From: CBDAQA01 sp965247815
Lineage (GTDB): Bacteria; Planctomycetota; Phycisphaerae; Tepidisphaerales; Tepidisphaeraceae
NCBI GenBank assembly: GCA_965247815.1
Contig: CBDFHW010000012.1
Coordinates: forward strand, 496,001 to 560,000
Direction of reading: 5' to 3'
Length of the DNA: 64,000 bases
Made by a program: the position numbers and the translations under genes. Below the pieces are notes generated by a model. It had not been told where the DNA came from, did no database searches, and saw only the letters and a list, made by a program, of their open reading frames with translations. Shown here one piece after another: positions 16,888 through 25,849 of this stretch (the stretch's first letter is position 1; each line of letters starts with the position of its first letter).

Positions 16888-16970
16888 ACGCCGAGCTATT
16901 TAATGCTGTCGTCGCGACGGATCATCGCCGCAACCATTCCCGTCGGGTGACCCCCGGGCGGTGCTGCTAA
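16884..16970 (+). CDS. 28-codon coupling ORF between BatA-like and VWA genes
   Basis: The frame starts with an ATGA overlap on the BatA-like stop and ends with TAATG, which gives the ATG of the next gene at 16970. The peptide is MNAELFNAVVATDHRRNHSR followed by RVTPGRCC, with no recognisable domain. Its value may be only to carry ribosomes to the downstream start. It could also be a remnant of a lost operon gene. Support is the exact overlaps at both ends, not similarity. Confidence 0.45.
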   Translation: MNAELFNAVVATDHRRNHSRRVTPGRCC

Positions 16971-19357
16971 TGTTCGCCCACCTCTTCATCCATTTTTTCG
17001 GCAATCAGATCCCGACGGGGTCGAAGATCATTGAAGGCAGCCCCGCGGTTCGCCACGGCGCCTGGGCCGGGTGGTTGCTGCTGATCACCATTGTGCTCTG
17101 CGGCGCGATCGCCTGGGCTTACACGCGGGCGGATGCACAGATTTCCCGATCGCGCCGCTGGACGATGGCCGGGCTGCGAATGGTGCTGATCGGCCTGCTC
17201 GCGTTGCTGTTGCTTCAGCCGGTGCTGCGCGTCGTCGTCGAGGGGAGCATTCGCCGGTCGGTCCTGCTGATGCTCGACAATTCGCAGAGCATGGCGATCG
17301 CCGACTCGCGTACGACCGATGCCGACATCAAGCGGGCCATGATCGGGACCGGCAGTCTCGATCCGACCAAAGGCCTGGATCAACCGGCCGACACCGCCAA
17401 GCCGATCAACCCGACGCGGCTCGCGCTGCTCCGGGCCGTTCTGCAAAATCCTCGACTGGGTCTGCTCGACAAGCTGGCTGGCGAGTACGACCTGCGGCCG
17501 TACGGCTTCGCGCAGACGCTGACCGAGTTCCCCGCCTCCGAAGGCAATGCCTCATCTAGCGAAAACCATTTTCCGTGGATCGACCGACTGTCGAGCACCG
17601 GCAGTTCCACCCCGCTGGGGGACGATTTGCGTGAACTGTTGTCCAAATCGCGCGGGCAGCCGGTGGCGGGTATCTTCGTGGCGACCGATGGACAAAGTAA
17701 CACCGGTGGAAGCGCCGTTGCCGCCGCCGAGCAGGCGAAGGCGGACGGCGTGCCGCTATTCATCTACGGCGTCGGCATCGTTAATGCCAAAGACGTGATC
17801 GTCTCCAGCGTATACACGCCGGAGATCGCCTTCGTGCGCGATCAGGTCCCGGTCACCGTTCGCGTGCGCGGGCTTGCGGGGCAGTCCGGGCATGTGGTGT
17901 TGAAGCTGGGCGAACGGGTCGTCGACGAAAAGGATGTCGCGTTCGACGGGACCGAACAAGCTGTGCCGATGAAGTTCTTACCCGACTTGCCGGGCAGTTT
18001 TGAACTGTCGGCGTCGATCACCGCCCGCGCCGACGAGACGGTCAAGGAGAACAACTCCGCCGCCAGTTCGATCAAGGTGATCGACGGGAAGATCAAGGTG
18101 CTGCTGGTCGACTTGGCGCCGCGGTGGGAGTTTAAATATCTGCAGGCGATGCTGCTGCGGGACCGGCGCGTGGAGGTGAAGCTGCTGCTCGAAGACGCCG
18201 AGCCCGTGTCGGGTGTGGATCCTAACGGGCCGTTCCTCAAATCGTTTCCGGAAAACAAATCCGACCTGTTCGACCATTTCGATCTGGTGATCCTGGGCGA
18301 TGTCGACCCGGCCGGGTTCTCGACGCAGCAGCTGGAAAACCTCGGCGAGTTCGTCAGCAAGTTCGGTGGCGGATTGATCGTGCTGCCGGGGAGACAGTTC
18401 GGCGTCACCGGCGTGGCCGGGAGTGTGCTGGCGAAGCTGTTGCCGGTCGAGCTAAAGGAGGCTGATGTCGCGCCGCGCACCGAGCCCATTCATCTCGAAC
18501 TTTCGCCCGCGGGGCAGCGGTCGCCGATGTTGCGGTTGTCGGACGACGAGCAGGACTCGAAAGCCATCTGGGCGAAGCTGCCGCCGATCTATTGGGACCT
18601 CCCGGTGAAGGCGAAGCCCGCGGCCGAGGTGTTACTGACCGATCCGGTGGCCAATGGAGACGAAAACACCAAGCGGGCGGTGCTCGCGGTGCAGCAGTAC
18701 GGATTGGGTCAGGTGATGTACCTCGGCACCGACAACCTGTGGCGGTGGCGGAAGAACGTCGGGGACCGGTATTACGTTTCGCTGTGGGGGCAGATGATCC
18801 AGCGGATGGCGCTGCCGCATTTGCTGGGCGAATCGAAACACACGCAACTGAGCAGTGACAAGAAATCCTACGCCACCGGCGACCGCGTCACGCTGCTGGG
18901 GCGACTGTACGACCAGGGCTTCGCCCCGCTGACCGATCCGTCGGTGGCCGGGTCGTACTCGGTCGACGGGCACACAACGCCGGTCGAGCTGCGGGCGTTG
19001 CCAGACGAGCCGGGCATGTACCGCGGCGAGTTCGTCGCCCCCTCGGCCGGGGATTACTCGTTCCATGTCGACCGCGACGACAAGTCGACTCTGGAATTCA
19101 AGGTCACCGAGGCCAGGCTGGAACTGATGCAGACGGCAATGAACGAACCGCTGCTCCGCCAGATGGCCGACACCACCGGCGGAGCCTTCTTCCGCGAGGA
19201 AGACCTGTACAAACTGCCCGAGTCCCTCCGCCGAAAAAACGAAATCGTCCGCTCGACCCTCGAGATCGACCTGGGCTCGACCCCGATCCTGCTGGGCCTC
19301 ATGTTGGCGGTCATGACCGCCGAATGGGTGCTAAGGAAAGTGGCTCAATTGAAGTAA
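16970..19357 (+). CDS. VWA and glutamine-amidotransferase-like membrane protein
   Basis: A 795-residue membrane protein. Two N-terminal membrane segments (WLLLITIVLCGAIAWAY and VLIGLLALLLLQPVLRVVV) are followed by a VWA domain with MIDAS LMLDNSQSMAI and FVATDGQSNTGG. CARDB/Ig-like strands come next, then a class I amidotransferase-like domain at about 375-560 that lacks an obvious catalytic triad. A final hydrophobic segment lies near the C-terminus (ILLGLMLAVMTAEWVL). ATG 16970 follows TAATG coupling; GTG 16961 is an in-frame alternative. It closes the MoxR operon, and its role is likely with the BatA-like protein in the envelope. Confidence 0.87.
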   Translation: MFAHLFIHFFGNQIPTGSKIIEGSPAVRHGAWAGWLLLITIVLCGAIAWAYTRADAQISRSRRWTMAGLRMVLIGLLALLLLQPVLRVVVEGSIRRSVLLMLDNSQSMAIADSRTTDADIKRAMIGTGSLDPTKGLDQPADTAKPINPTRLALLRAVLQNPRLGLLDKLAGEYDLRPYGFAQTLTEFPASEGNASSSENHFPWIDRLSSTGSSTPLGDDLRELLSKSRGQPVAGIFVATDGQSNTGGSAVAAAEQAKADGVPLFIYGVGIVNAKDVIVSSVYTPEIAFVRDQVPVTVRVRGLAGQSGHVVLKLGERVVDEKDVAFDGTEQAVPMKFLPDLPGSFELSASITARADETVKENNSAASSIKVIDGKIKVLLVDLAPRWEFKYLQAMLLRDRRVEVKLLLEDAEPVSGVDPNGPFLKSFPENKSDLFDHFDLVILGDVDPAGFSTQQLENLGEFVSKFGGGLIVLPGRQFGVTGVAGSVLAKLLPVELKEADVAPRTEPIHLELSPAGQRSPMLRLSDDEQDSKAIWAKLPPIYWDLPVKAKPAAEVLLTDPVANGDENTKRAVLAVQQYGLGQVMYLGTDNLWRWRKNVGDRYYVSLWGQMIQRMALPHLLGESKHTQLSSDKKSYATGDRVTLLGRLYDQGFAPLTDPSVAGSYSVDGHTTPVELRALPDEPGMYRGEFVAPSAGDYSFHVDRDDKSTLEFKVTEARLELMQTAMNEPLLRQMADTTGGAFFREEDLYKLPESLRRKNEIVRSTLEIDLGSTPILLGLMLAVMTAEWVLRKVAQLK

Positions 19358-19873
19358 AAACGCGGTTTTTCGGTGTCTGGCAAGCCCATAGCTTACCTAA
19401 CTTGCCCGAAACCAATTTTTAGCGGGCGTTTGTCGCATATCAAACTAGGATGGAGACCTAAGTCATTATTCAAAAGATGGTTAGGTCTATTTATCGGGCG
19501 AATACCCTGCCTCGACGCATCGGGAGGGCAAATAACTAAAAACTGTCTAGAGCATTTCCTGGTAGGTCGTTCGCTTCGGTTCTGGGTGACATCTCTAACA
19601 CCACAATGGGTCCTCGATGCTTAAACCGTTATCCGTGAAGTTGAGCACACCGCCGGCACCGGTATACCCCGTTACGTAACGTCGGTTTGCCAAGTGCTGT
19701 TCACAGACTGCCCGACCAAAAAACTTGCAGACGGCTCTGGCCTCACGCTCACAGGAAATGCATTTCATCAGTCGCTCACTTTGAAGAAACGATCAATGCG
19801 CTCTGCAAAACTAACCGGGACTCCCATGACGGCTTGAAAGGCGTCGATGTCGGGGCGGCGACCGCAACTGGCA
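19358..19873. other. Lower-GC stretch without a supported gene
   Basis: This 516-base stretch is visibly richer in A and T than its neighbours. It holds open frames of 83 codons (19373-19624) and 74 codons (19687-19911), but neither has a ribosome-binding site, a known motif or convincing codon use. It joins the nuclease/HEPN islet that follows and may be part of the same acquired segment. Confidence 0.5.
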
Positions 19874-20797
19874 TCAGACGCCTTCGAAATAATCGCCATC
19901 CAGTTTTTTAACTGTGTAGGTCTTGTAGTCAGTTACACCGACACCGTTGTCAATCATATATTCTGCAAGCTGGTCGCCATCGATTAGCACGATCCGGAAA
20001 TGGGCCTTCGCTGCGGCCTCTGTTGCTCCCGATGTAAATCCCGCGCAGGTTATGAACACGCCTTTGCTTGCCTTGTGTTCGCCAAGGGATCCAACAAACT
20101 CTCGAATAGCGGATGGGCCAATGTCAGACTCATATCTTTTGGCCTGAATATAGACCATATCGAGGCCGAGTCGGTCCTCTTTGATGACTCCATCAATTCC
20201 GCCATCGCCACTCTTGCCAACCACCTGCGCAGCGTCGAGCTGCGAACCGCCGTATCCCATGGCGACGAGAACATCGACAACTAACTGCTCGAACATCTTC
20301 GGTTTCATAGCCCGGACACGTTCTAAGAGCTCGGCGACTAAGGTTTCCCGCAGCTCCTTATAACCACCTTCAACTTGCTCAAGAGGCGTCCATAAAGGAT
20401 CGGCACCTTCGGAATCGTCGTTAGCCACTGGTGCGACCCGCGATGGGCCGGTCTTCGTGCTTGCAAACGTTCGATATTCAGCAAACTGTTTTAGAAATGT
20501 ATTATCGATTCGAGGTGGGTTCTGCTTCAGAACATCTAGCCCCCGTGGGGCCATCTTGAACTTTCCCCGTCCCGACTTTTCCAGAAGCAAACTCTTCGTC
20601 ATGTATGTCAGAGCCCAAGTTGCGCGGTTATAGAGGCGTGTTTGCGTGCCACTTGGCAGCATAATCTCGCGCTCTTGCGGTGTGACCTTGAACTGGTCCG
20701 CTAGCGTATCGATTGCGTCCGTGATCTTGTGTTCATGGCCGTCGGCCGCAAGCTTCACCAGCGGCAGCATGAAATCTTGGTATCCGGGAATCGCCAT
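19874..20797 (-). CDS. mrr: Mrr-type restriction endonuclease
   Basis: A 307-residue protein matching the full Mrr layout. The N-terminal winged-helix domain is at about 5-95 (GYQDFMLPLVKLAADGHEHK). The PD-(D/E)xK nuclease domain is at about 165-290: FEQLVVDVLVAMGYGG, the catalytic Asp in GKSGDGGIDGVI and the QAKRY motif. Mrr proteins cut DNA carrying methylated bases. The gene is intact and follows the HEPN and small-protein genes on the same strand with a 102-base gap. The group looks like a small defence islet. Base composition is lower in GC than the flanks, which fits transfer. Confidence 0.93.
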   Translation of the reverse strand: MAIPGYQDFMLPLVKLAADGHEHKITDAIDTLADQFKVTPQEREIMLPSGTQTRLYNRATWALTYMTKSLLLEKSGRGKFKMAPRGLDVLKQNPPRIDNTFLKQFAEYRTFASTKTGPSRVAPVANDDSEGADPLWTPLEQVEGGYKELRETLVAELLERVRAMKPKMFEQLVVDVLVAMGYGGSQLDAAQVVGKSGDGGIDGVIKEDRLGLDMVYIQAKRYESDIGPSAIREFVGSLGEHKASKGVFITCAGFTSGATEAAAKAHFRIVLIDGDQLAEYMIDNGVGVTDYKTYTVKKLDGDYFEGV

Positions 20798-20899
20798 GGA
20801 ATTTCTTCAGCTTATAAGAATTGCGATTTGCCAAATAACCGAGGTCGCCCCGTCTATTTTCCCTGAGGCGTTCATTCCATTCACTTCAGACACATCGAT

Positions 20900-21160
20900 C
20901 TAGCCCGCATGCTCGGGAACAACTGGAACGAGCAGAACCTGATTAAACCCTTCGCCGCGCAGCTTTCGTTCGATCTCCGTCATGAGGTGGGCGTGTTTTG
21001 ACGCGCGTTCGCCTTCCTGAGCGGGGCTTACGAGCAGATAGAGCCATTCATCGTTGAAGGTAAAGGTGTCAAGATTCAGGTTAATGCCTTTCGCTCGTGC
21101 CTCGAAGAGCAACTGTTTTGCCCGGGCGACGATGGTCTGTATTTCCTGCTCTGCGGGCAT
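20900..21160 (-). CDS. Small protein paired with HEPN protein, unknown function
   Basis: An 86-residue protein starting MPAEQEIQTIVARAKQLLFE. It begins 12 bases after the HEPN gene, with AAGGA as ribosome-binding site (AAAGGAATCGAAATG). It has an N-terminal helix, a beta-rich middle (LDTFTFNDEWLYLLVSPA) and a C-terminal helix-strand unit (LVPVVPEHAG). I know no named domain for it. The tight spacing with a HEPN protein suggests an antitoxin or partner role, which is inference from context only. Confidence 0.65.
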   Translation of the reverse strand: MPAEQEIQTIVARAKQLLFEARAKGINLNLDTFTFNDEWLYLLVSPAQEGERASKHAHLMTEIERKLRGEGFNQVLLVPVVPEHAG

Positions 21161-21172
21161 TTCGATTCCTTT

Positions 21173-21559
21173 TTAGAAAGCGTCGAACACCTTGTTCATC
21201 ATTGAGATTGCTTCGCGCGCGTCGCTGGCGTCGATTTCCACCGACGGTCGATAATCCGCGTATAAGCGGAGCGTGTACAGTTCGCCGATCAGTTCAGACA
21301 GCTTCAATCGCCGTTCTGGTGTCATCCCGGGCATGCTGGTTTCGATGAGGCGGCGGATCCCCCCCGAGCCGGTCTCGCCAGGATGGTTAGGCCCTTCACG
21401 CCTTGGTGGAAACGCAATGCCGGGTGCCGCGGTAAGGTCGTGTGTCACCTTTGAATATACGGCGTAATATGCCCGGGACAAACACGATCTGAACCTGCTT
21501 TCGACGAGCTCGTTTGCGGCCTTCCGGGCGTCGCGGCCGACTTCGTGCCAAGTCGTCAT
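21173..21559 (-). CDS. HEPN-domain protein
   Basis: A 128-residue helical protein. ATG 21559 is chosen because GGGAG lies just before it and the conserved helix begins at once. FRSCLSRAYYAVYSKVTHDL matches the SRAYYAxY core of HEPN domains. A later helix (LKLSELIGELYTLRLYADYR) and a C-terminal DAREAISMMNKVFDAF match the HEPN ending. The catalytic RxxxxH pattern of toxic HEPN RNases is not clearly present, since the nearest His follows the Arg by 11 residues. It may therefore be a non-RNase HEPN. It forms a unit with the 86-residue protein. Confidence 0.75.
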   Translation of the reverse strand: MTTWHEVGRDARKAANELVESRFRSCLSRAYYAVYSKVTHDLTAAPGIAFPPRREGPNHPGETGSGGIRRLIETSMPGMTPERRLKLSELIGELYTLRLYADYRPSVEIDASDAREAISMMNKVFDAF

Positions 21560-21769
21560 TTTAATCTCCCCGTATGCGATGCACGGTATCACTGATTGAC
21601 TTTACGATACAACTCTCGAGCAATGCGGGCGGGGGAACTGACTTAGCCGGAATCCCCTTCTTGGCCATGGACTAACAATAACCGGACGGGGGATAAAATG
21701 AAAATTGTGAAGTCGGCGCGATCAGCCGGGGGTGGGTGCGGCCTTGCCGTTGTGGCGTTGCTTATCCGA

Positions 21770-21840
21770 GTTTAGCGACCGGTCCCGGAGGGACGCGGGT
21801 TGAGACGTTGCATGGCGTCCCGTTGGGACGGCCGCTAAAC
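21770..21840. repeat. GTTTAGCGG-family palindromic element, copy 2
   Basis: GTTTAGCGACCGGTCCCGGA at the left faces GGGACGGCCGCTAAAC at the right, with GGTCCCGGAGGGAC and CGTCCCGTTGGGACG as inner hairpins. It ends 9 bases before the stop of the ABC-F gene. Confidence 0.9.
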
Positions 21841-21849
21841 GGTTTGGAT

Positions 21850-23793
21850 TCACTGCCCGCGGGCGTAGTACTCGGCTTCTAACGCGTCTAGTTTTGAGGC
21901 TAATACGTCGTGCTCGTTTTTAAGTTGCCGGCCTTTATTGGGGTCTCTGGCGACCGACGGGTTGGACAGCTTCAGCTGGGCGTCGTTGACCGCTTTTTCG
22001 GTGTCGGCGATCTGCTTTTCCAGGTCCTGGACCGACAAGCGGCCGAAGGGGCGGGCGTAGGGGTTGTCCTTTTTCGACGAGTCGTTCTTTTTCGGCTGTT
22101 CGTTTTTGGGTTGCTCTTTTTTATGTTGCTGTTGGGGTGGGGACTTGGACTTTTGTTTGGCGGCGGAGTTGGCGTCGGCGGCGCGCTGGGCTTTTTTCTG
22201 TTGCCAGGCGGTGTACCCGCCGTCGAAGTCGGTCAGGTTCGGGGGGTCGATGACGATGAGCCGGGTGGCGACCTTGTCGAGGAAATAGCGGTCGTGGCTG
22301 ACGCACATGATGGTGCCGGGGAAACCGATCAGGGCGCCTTCGAGCGCGGTGCAGGAGTCGACGTCGAGGTGGTTGGTCGGTTCGTCGAGAATGAAGATGT
22401 TGGGCTTGTCGAGCAGCAACTGGGCGAGGCGGACGCGGGCGCGTTCGCCGCCGCTGAGGAGCTTGATGGGTTTTTCGATGTCGTCGTTGCGGAAGAGCAT
22501 CATCGCCAGGACGTCGCGGACTTCCTTGATGGTGACGCCTTCCCGGTCGGCGGCGGCTTCTTCGATCACGGTGCTTTCGGGGTCGAATTGGTCGAGCTTC
22601 TGGTCGTAGTACCCCATGGTGAGGTTCGCGCCCCACTTGATAATGCCGGAGTCGGCGGGGATTCGGCCCTGGAGGACTTCGAGCATGGTGGTTTTGCCCG
22701 CGCCGTTGGGCCCGATGATGCCGATGCGCTCGCCGCGTTTGACGGAGAAACCGACCTGGTTCCAGAGCTTTTTGTCGCCGAACCCTTTGGACAATTCGCG
22801 GACGTTGAGCACCTGGTCACCGGCCCGCTGGTCGGTGTCGAGGTTCAGCTTGATCTTGTTGATCACGGTGACGCTTTGGATGATCTGGTCGCTGATCAAC
22901 AGGCGGTCGAGGCGTTTTTCGCGGCCCTTGGCTTCCTTGGACCGCTGCCCCGCGCCGAACCGGCGGATGAACTCTTTCTGCTTTTCGATGTCGGCTTGTT
23001 GTTCTTCGTAGGCCCGCTGCTGGGATTTTTCCTGCAGTTCGCGCTGCTCTAAGAACCGGGAATAGTTGCCGGGGTAGCTGTTAAATTTCTGACGGGTGAG
23101 CCAGACGATGCGGGTGGCGAGCTTGTCGAGCAGGTAGCGGTCGTGGCTGATGAGCAGGACCGCGCCGGTGAAGTCGAGGAGGTATTTTTCGAGCCATTCG
23201 ATGGCGGCCAGGTCCAGGTGGTTGGTCGGTTCGTCGAGCAGCAGGACGTCGGGTTCGCTGATGAGGAGTTTCGCCAGCGCGAGCCGGGACCGCTGCCCGC
23301 CGGACAGGGTGAGGACATTTTGCTCCCAGGTCTCGCGCATCAGGCCGACGCCCTGCAGGGTGGCTTCGAGCTTGTGTTGCCAGACGTACCCGCCGGCGAG
23401 GTCGAATTCGTGCTGAACGTTCTGGTATTCCTCCATGGTTTTGTCGAGCTCGCCGCCGGTGTGGACGGCCATGTCGTGCTCGATTTCGCGCATGCGGTGG
23501 GACAGCTCGTGGAGCTTGGCGAAGGCCAGCTCGGCTTCGTCCATGACGGTGTTGCCGGGTTCGAATGTGGGGTCCTGGGTGAGGTGCCCGACCTTGACGG
23601 TTTTGGCGATCGCGACGATGCCGCCTTCGGCCTGGATCTCACCGGTGATGATCTTGAACAGCGTGGACTTGCCGGCCCCGTTGGGCCCGATCAGACCGAC
23701 GCGCTCGCCGCGGTCGATCATGAAATCGAGCTTGTCGAAGATGACGCGTTTGCCGAAGGATTTTTCTAAACTAGAGATAGTGGCGATGGGCAT
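21850..23793 (-). CDS. ABC-F family ATPase
   Basis: A 647-residue soluble protein with two ABC domains and no membrane segments, as in ABC-F translation factors (EttA/Uup type) that act on the ribosome E site. First domain: GPNGAGKST, LSGGQRSRLALAKLL, LLLDEPTNHLD. Second domain: GPNGAGKTT, LSGGERARVRLAQLL, FILDEPTNHLD. The linker between domains is about 80 residues. The C-terminal part has a Lys/Gln-rich stretch (about 540-590) and a coiled coil (DLEKQIADTEKAVNDAQLKL), which resembles the Uup DNA/RNA-binding tail. The exact subgroup cannot be fixed without comparison. Confidence 0.93.
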   Translation of the reverse strand: MPIATISSLEKSFGKRVIFDKLDFMIDRGERVGLIGPNGAGKSTLFKIITGEIQAEGGIVAIAKTVKVGHLTQDPTFEPGNTVMDEAELAFAKLHELSHRMREIEHDMAVHTGGELDKTMEEYQNVQHEFDLAGGYVWQHKLEATLQGVGLMRETWEQNVLTLSGGQRSRLALAKLLISEPDVLLLDEPTNHLDLAAIEWLEKYLLDFTGAVLLISHDRYLLDKLATRIVWLTRQKFNSYPGNYSRFLEQRELQEKSQQRAYEEQQADIEKQKEFIRRFGAGQRSKEAKGREKRLDRLLISDQIIQSVTVINKIKLNLDTDQRAGDQVLNVRELSKGFGDKKLWNQVGFSVKRGERIGIIGPNGAGKTTMLEVLQGRIPADSGIIKWGANLTMGYYDQKLDQFDPESTVIEEAAADREGVTIKEVRDVLAMMLFRNDDIEKPIKLLSGGERARVRLAQLLLDKPNIFILDEPTNHLDVDSCTALEGALIGFPGTIMCVSHDRYFLDKVATRLIVIDPPNLTDFDGGYTAWQQKKAQRAADANSAAKQKSKSPPQQQHKKEQPKNEQPKKNDSSKKDNPYARPFGRLSVQDLEKQIADTEKAVNDAQLKLSNPSVARDPNKGRQLKNEHDVLASKLDALEAEYYARGQ

Positions 23794-23799
23794 GGAGGG

Positions 23800-23975
23800 A
23801 AACTCGAATGACGAAGCTCGAATGACGAATCAATGGCGAAGTTCGAAGGACAAATGACGAAGCGGACAACAGGGCAGTCAGTAAAGATGATACTCGACCG
23901 AAACGGCGATTGTTTGGTCATTCGAGTTTGATCATTGATTCGTGAACTCGGATTTCGTCATTCTGGATTTTCACG
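23800..23975. repeat. AATGACGAA/TTCGTCATT repeat block between genes
   Basis: The left part repeats CTCGAATGACGAA-like words (AACTCGAATGACGAAGCTCG, GAATGACGAATCAATGGCGA). The right part carries inverse words (GGTCATTCGAGTTTGATCAT, ATTTCGTCATTCTGGA). Together they form a long imperfect inverted repeat. It fills the gap between the ABC-F and lpxD genes. Confidence 0.7.
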
Positions 23976-23976
23976 A

Positions 23977-24978
23977 TCACTCCCCCTCGGCGGATTTGGT
24001 GAGGTAACCGGCGGCGAGCTTTTCGAGCTCTTTCATGCGTTTTACCAGTTCGGGGAGTTCACGCACGATGGTGTAGGCGCGGCGGGCGTCTTTGATCGGC
24101 ATGTGGGGGGACCCGCCGATGATGGCGGAGGTTTCGACGGAATTGGTGATGCCGCACTGCCCGGCGGCCATGACCATGTCACCGATGTCGATGTGCCCGG
24201 CGACGCCGACCTGCCCGCCGAGCACGACGTGGTGCCCGAGCGTGGTGCTGCCGGCCACGCCGACCTGTGCGACCAGCAGACACCCGGGCCCGACCTGCAC
24301 GTTGTGACCGAGCGTCACCAGGTTGTCGATCTTGGTCCCCTTCCCAATGCGGGTGCTGCCGAGGGCGGCCCGGTCGATTGTGCTGTTGGCGCCGATTTCG
24401 ACGTCGTCTTCGATGACGACGTTGCCAATCTGGGGGATCTTGTGGTGCACGCCGGCCGCGGTGGCGTAACCGAAACCGTCGGCGCCGAGGACCGCGCCGC
24501 TGTGGATGATGACGCGGTCGCCGATCACGCAGCGGTCGTAGAGGACCACGTTGGGGTAAATCACGCAGTCGTTGCCGATCTTCACGTACGGGCCGATGTA
24601 GGCGCCGGGGTAGATGACAGTGTTCGTGCCGACGACGGCGGACTCGTCGACGATCGCCTTGGGGTGCACGCCGGTGTGGGGGTGCGTTCGGTACCCGTGG
24701 AGGGCTACAACTGCTTTTTGATGCGCGAGATAGGGGTCTTTGGCCCGCAGCAGGTTCAGGCGGTCGGTGGTTGTTTTGAGGCCGACAATGACGGCGGTCG
24801 CCTGGGTGGTTTCCAGGTCTTTTTCGTACTTCGGGTTAGAGAGGAAGCTCAACTGGCCCGGCCGGGCGTCCTGCAGCGTGTTGACGGACGAGACGACGGC
24901 AGAGCCGTCGCCGGCGACTTCTGCGCCGATCTCGGCGGCCAATTCAGTGAGTGTTCGTGAGTTCGTTCGTGATTCCAC
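23977..24978 (-). CDS. lpxD: UDP-3-O-(3-hydroxyacyl)glucosamine N-acyltransferase
   Basis: LpxD adds the second 3-hydroxyacyl chain during lipid A synthesis, using acyl-ACP. The 333-residue protein has the uridine-binding N-terminal domain (1-100, including GQLSFLSNPKYEKDL) and then a left-handed parallel beta-helix of hexapeptide repeats (VIYPGAYIGPYVKIG, CVIYPNVVLYDRCVIG). The conserved VTLGHNVQVGPGCLLVAQVG carries the catalytic His. The C-terminus ends in a helix (RELPELVKRMKELEKLAAGY). The start is GTG 24978, with TACAAT 6 bases before it. Other lpx genes are not in the window. Its presence indicates an outer membrane with lipid A. Confidence 0.95.
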   Translation of the reverse strand: MESRTNSRTLTELAAEIGAEVAGDGSAVVSSVNTLQDARPGQLSFLSNPKYEKDLETTQATAVIVGLKTTTDRLNLLRAKDPYLAHQKAVVALHGYRTHPHTGVHPKAIVDESAVVGTNTVIYPGAYIGPYVKIGNDCVIYPNVVLYDRCVIGDRVIIHSGAVLGADGFGYATAAGVHHKIPQIGNVVIEDDVEIGANSTIDRAALGSTRIGKGTKIDNLVTLGHNVQVGPGCLLVAQVGVAGSTTLGHHVVLGGQVGVAGHIDIGDMVMAAGQCGITNSVETSAIIGGSPHMPIKDARRAYTIVRELPELVKRMKELEKLAAGYLTKSAEGE

Positions 24979-24984
24979 GGGCTG

Positions 24985-24990
24985 ATTGTA
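24985..24990 (-). promoter_or_regulatory. -10-like TACAAT before lpxD
   Basis: On the minus strand TACAAT is separated from GTG 24978 by six bases (CAGCCC) and there is no Shine-Dalgarno, which predicts a leaderless transcript. Confidence 0.5.
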
Positions 24991-25071
24991 GTGGAAAAAC
25001 GCCGGGTCGCGAAGACACGCGGGGGCGCAAAATATGCTAAGATTTGGTTGGTTTAGGACTGGAGCATTCGC

Positions 25072-25638
25072 ATGACGACCTTGGATGTCGGATTGATGAC
25101 GACTGAGCAGTTACTCGCTCTGCCGGATGACGGCGTCGAGCGGGATCTGTCGCACGGGCGGCTGAGGGAGCGAGAGATAACTAAAAGAGGGCGACGGCAC
25201 ACGCGGGCGGGCGCGAAGATTTCGCGGCTTCTTGCCGATTGGCTCGCCGATCAACCCACGCCCCGCGGCGAAGTGCTCGTGGGCGAAGCCGCGTTCCAGT
25301 TGAGTCACGACCCGGACACAACGGTCGGGATCGACGTCGCGTATATCTCGGCCGAGACGGCGGCGGCGAACCCGGACGACGCATTCATCATTGATGGCAT
25401 TCCGGTGCTGGCGGTCGAAATTCTCTCGCCGTCGGATAAACAGGAAGACATCACCGGCAAAATTCGGGATTACCTCGACGCCGGCGTGCCGGTGGTCTGG
25501 ATCGCCGAGCCGGTGTTTCGAACGGTGACGGTTTTTCGACCCGACGGCGAGCCGGTGTTGTTCAACTCGATCCAGGCACTGTCCGGCGACCCGCATTTGC
25601 CGGGATTTAGGGTTTCGGTCGACGCGATGTTCGGGTGA
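25072..25638 (+). CDS. Uma2-family endonuclease-fold protein (DUF820)
   Basis: A 188-residue protein of the Uma2 family, which has a PD-(D/E)xK nuclease fold. MTTEQLLALPDDGVERDLSH is the usual N-terminal part. The core shows GIDVAYIS, then VLAVEILSPSDKQEDITGKI and YLDAGVPVVWIAEPVFRTVT, including the E..SPS pattern and the Lys of the active-site region. These genes occur in many copies in cyanobacteria and planctomycetes, often with no known substrate. A TATGCTAAGAT stretch about 40 bases upstream could hold its -10 site. It stands alone. Confidence 0.88.
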   Translation: MTTLDVGLMTTEQLLALPDDGVERDLSHGRLREREITKRGRRHTRAGAKISRLLADWLADQPTPRGEVLVGEAAFQLSHDPDTTVGIDVAYISAETAAANPDDAFIIDGIPVLAVEILSPSDKQEDITGKIRDYLDAGVPVVWIAEPVFRTVTVFRPDGEPVLFNSIQALSGDPHLPGFRVSVDAMFG

Positions 25639-25849
25639 TGAAGTCCTCGGGCGGGCTCGTGTCGGGGGGGCAACGAGCTATACGTTTTCTGAATGATTGC
25701 GCTCGGTCCCCAGTCCCGGCCGGCGGGTATTCACCCGCGGCTTCGGCAGGGATGGCGCGACAATAAAGTAGAAATCGTACGAATTCTGCTGACTTTGATT
25801 GCGACGCGGCTTCATTGGAGCTGCGGATGCATATCCGTCGGCCGGCAGT

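Noticed and set aside
19373..19911. Open frames of 83 and 74 codons in the low-GC stretch
   Set aside because: No ribosome-binding site, no motif, and unconvincing composition; kept only as an unassigned region.
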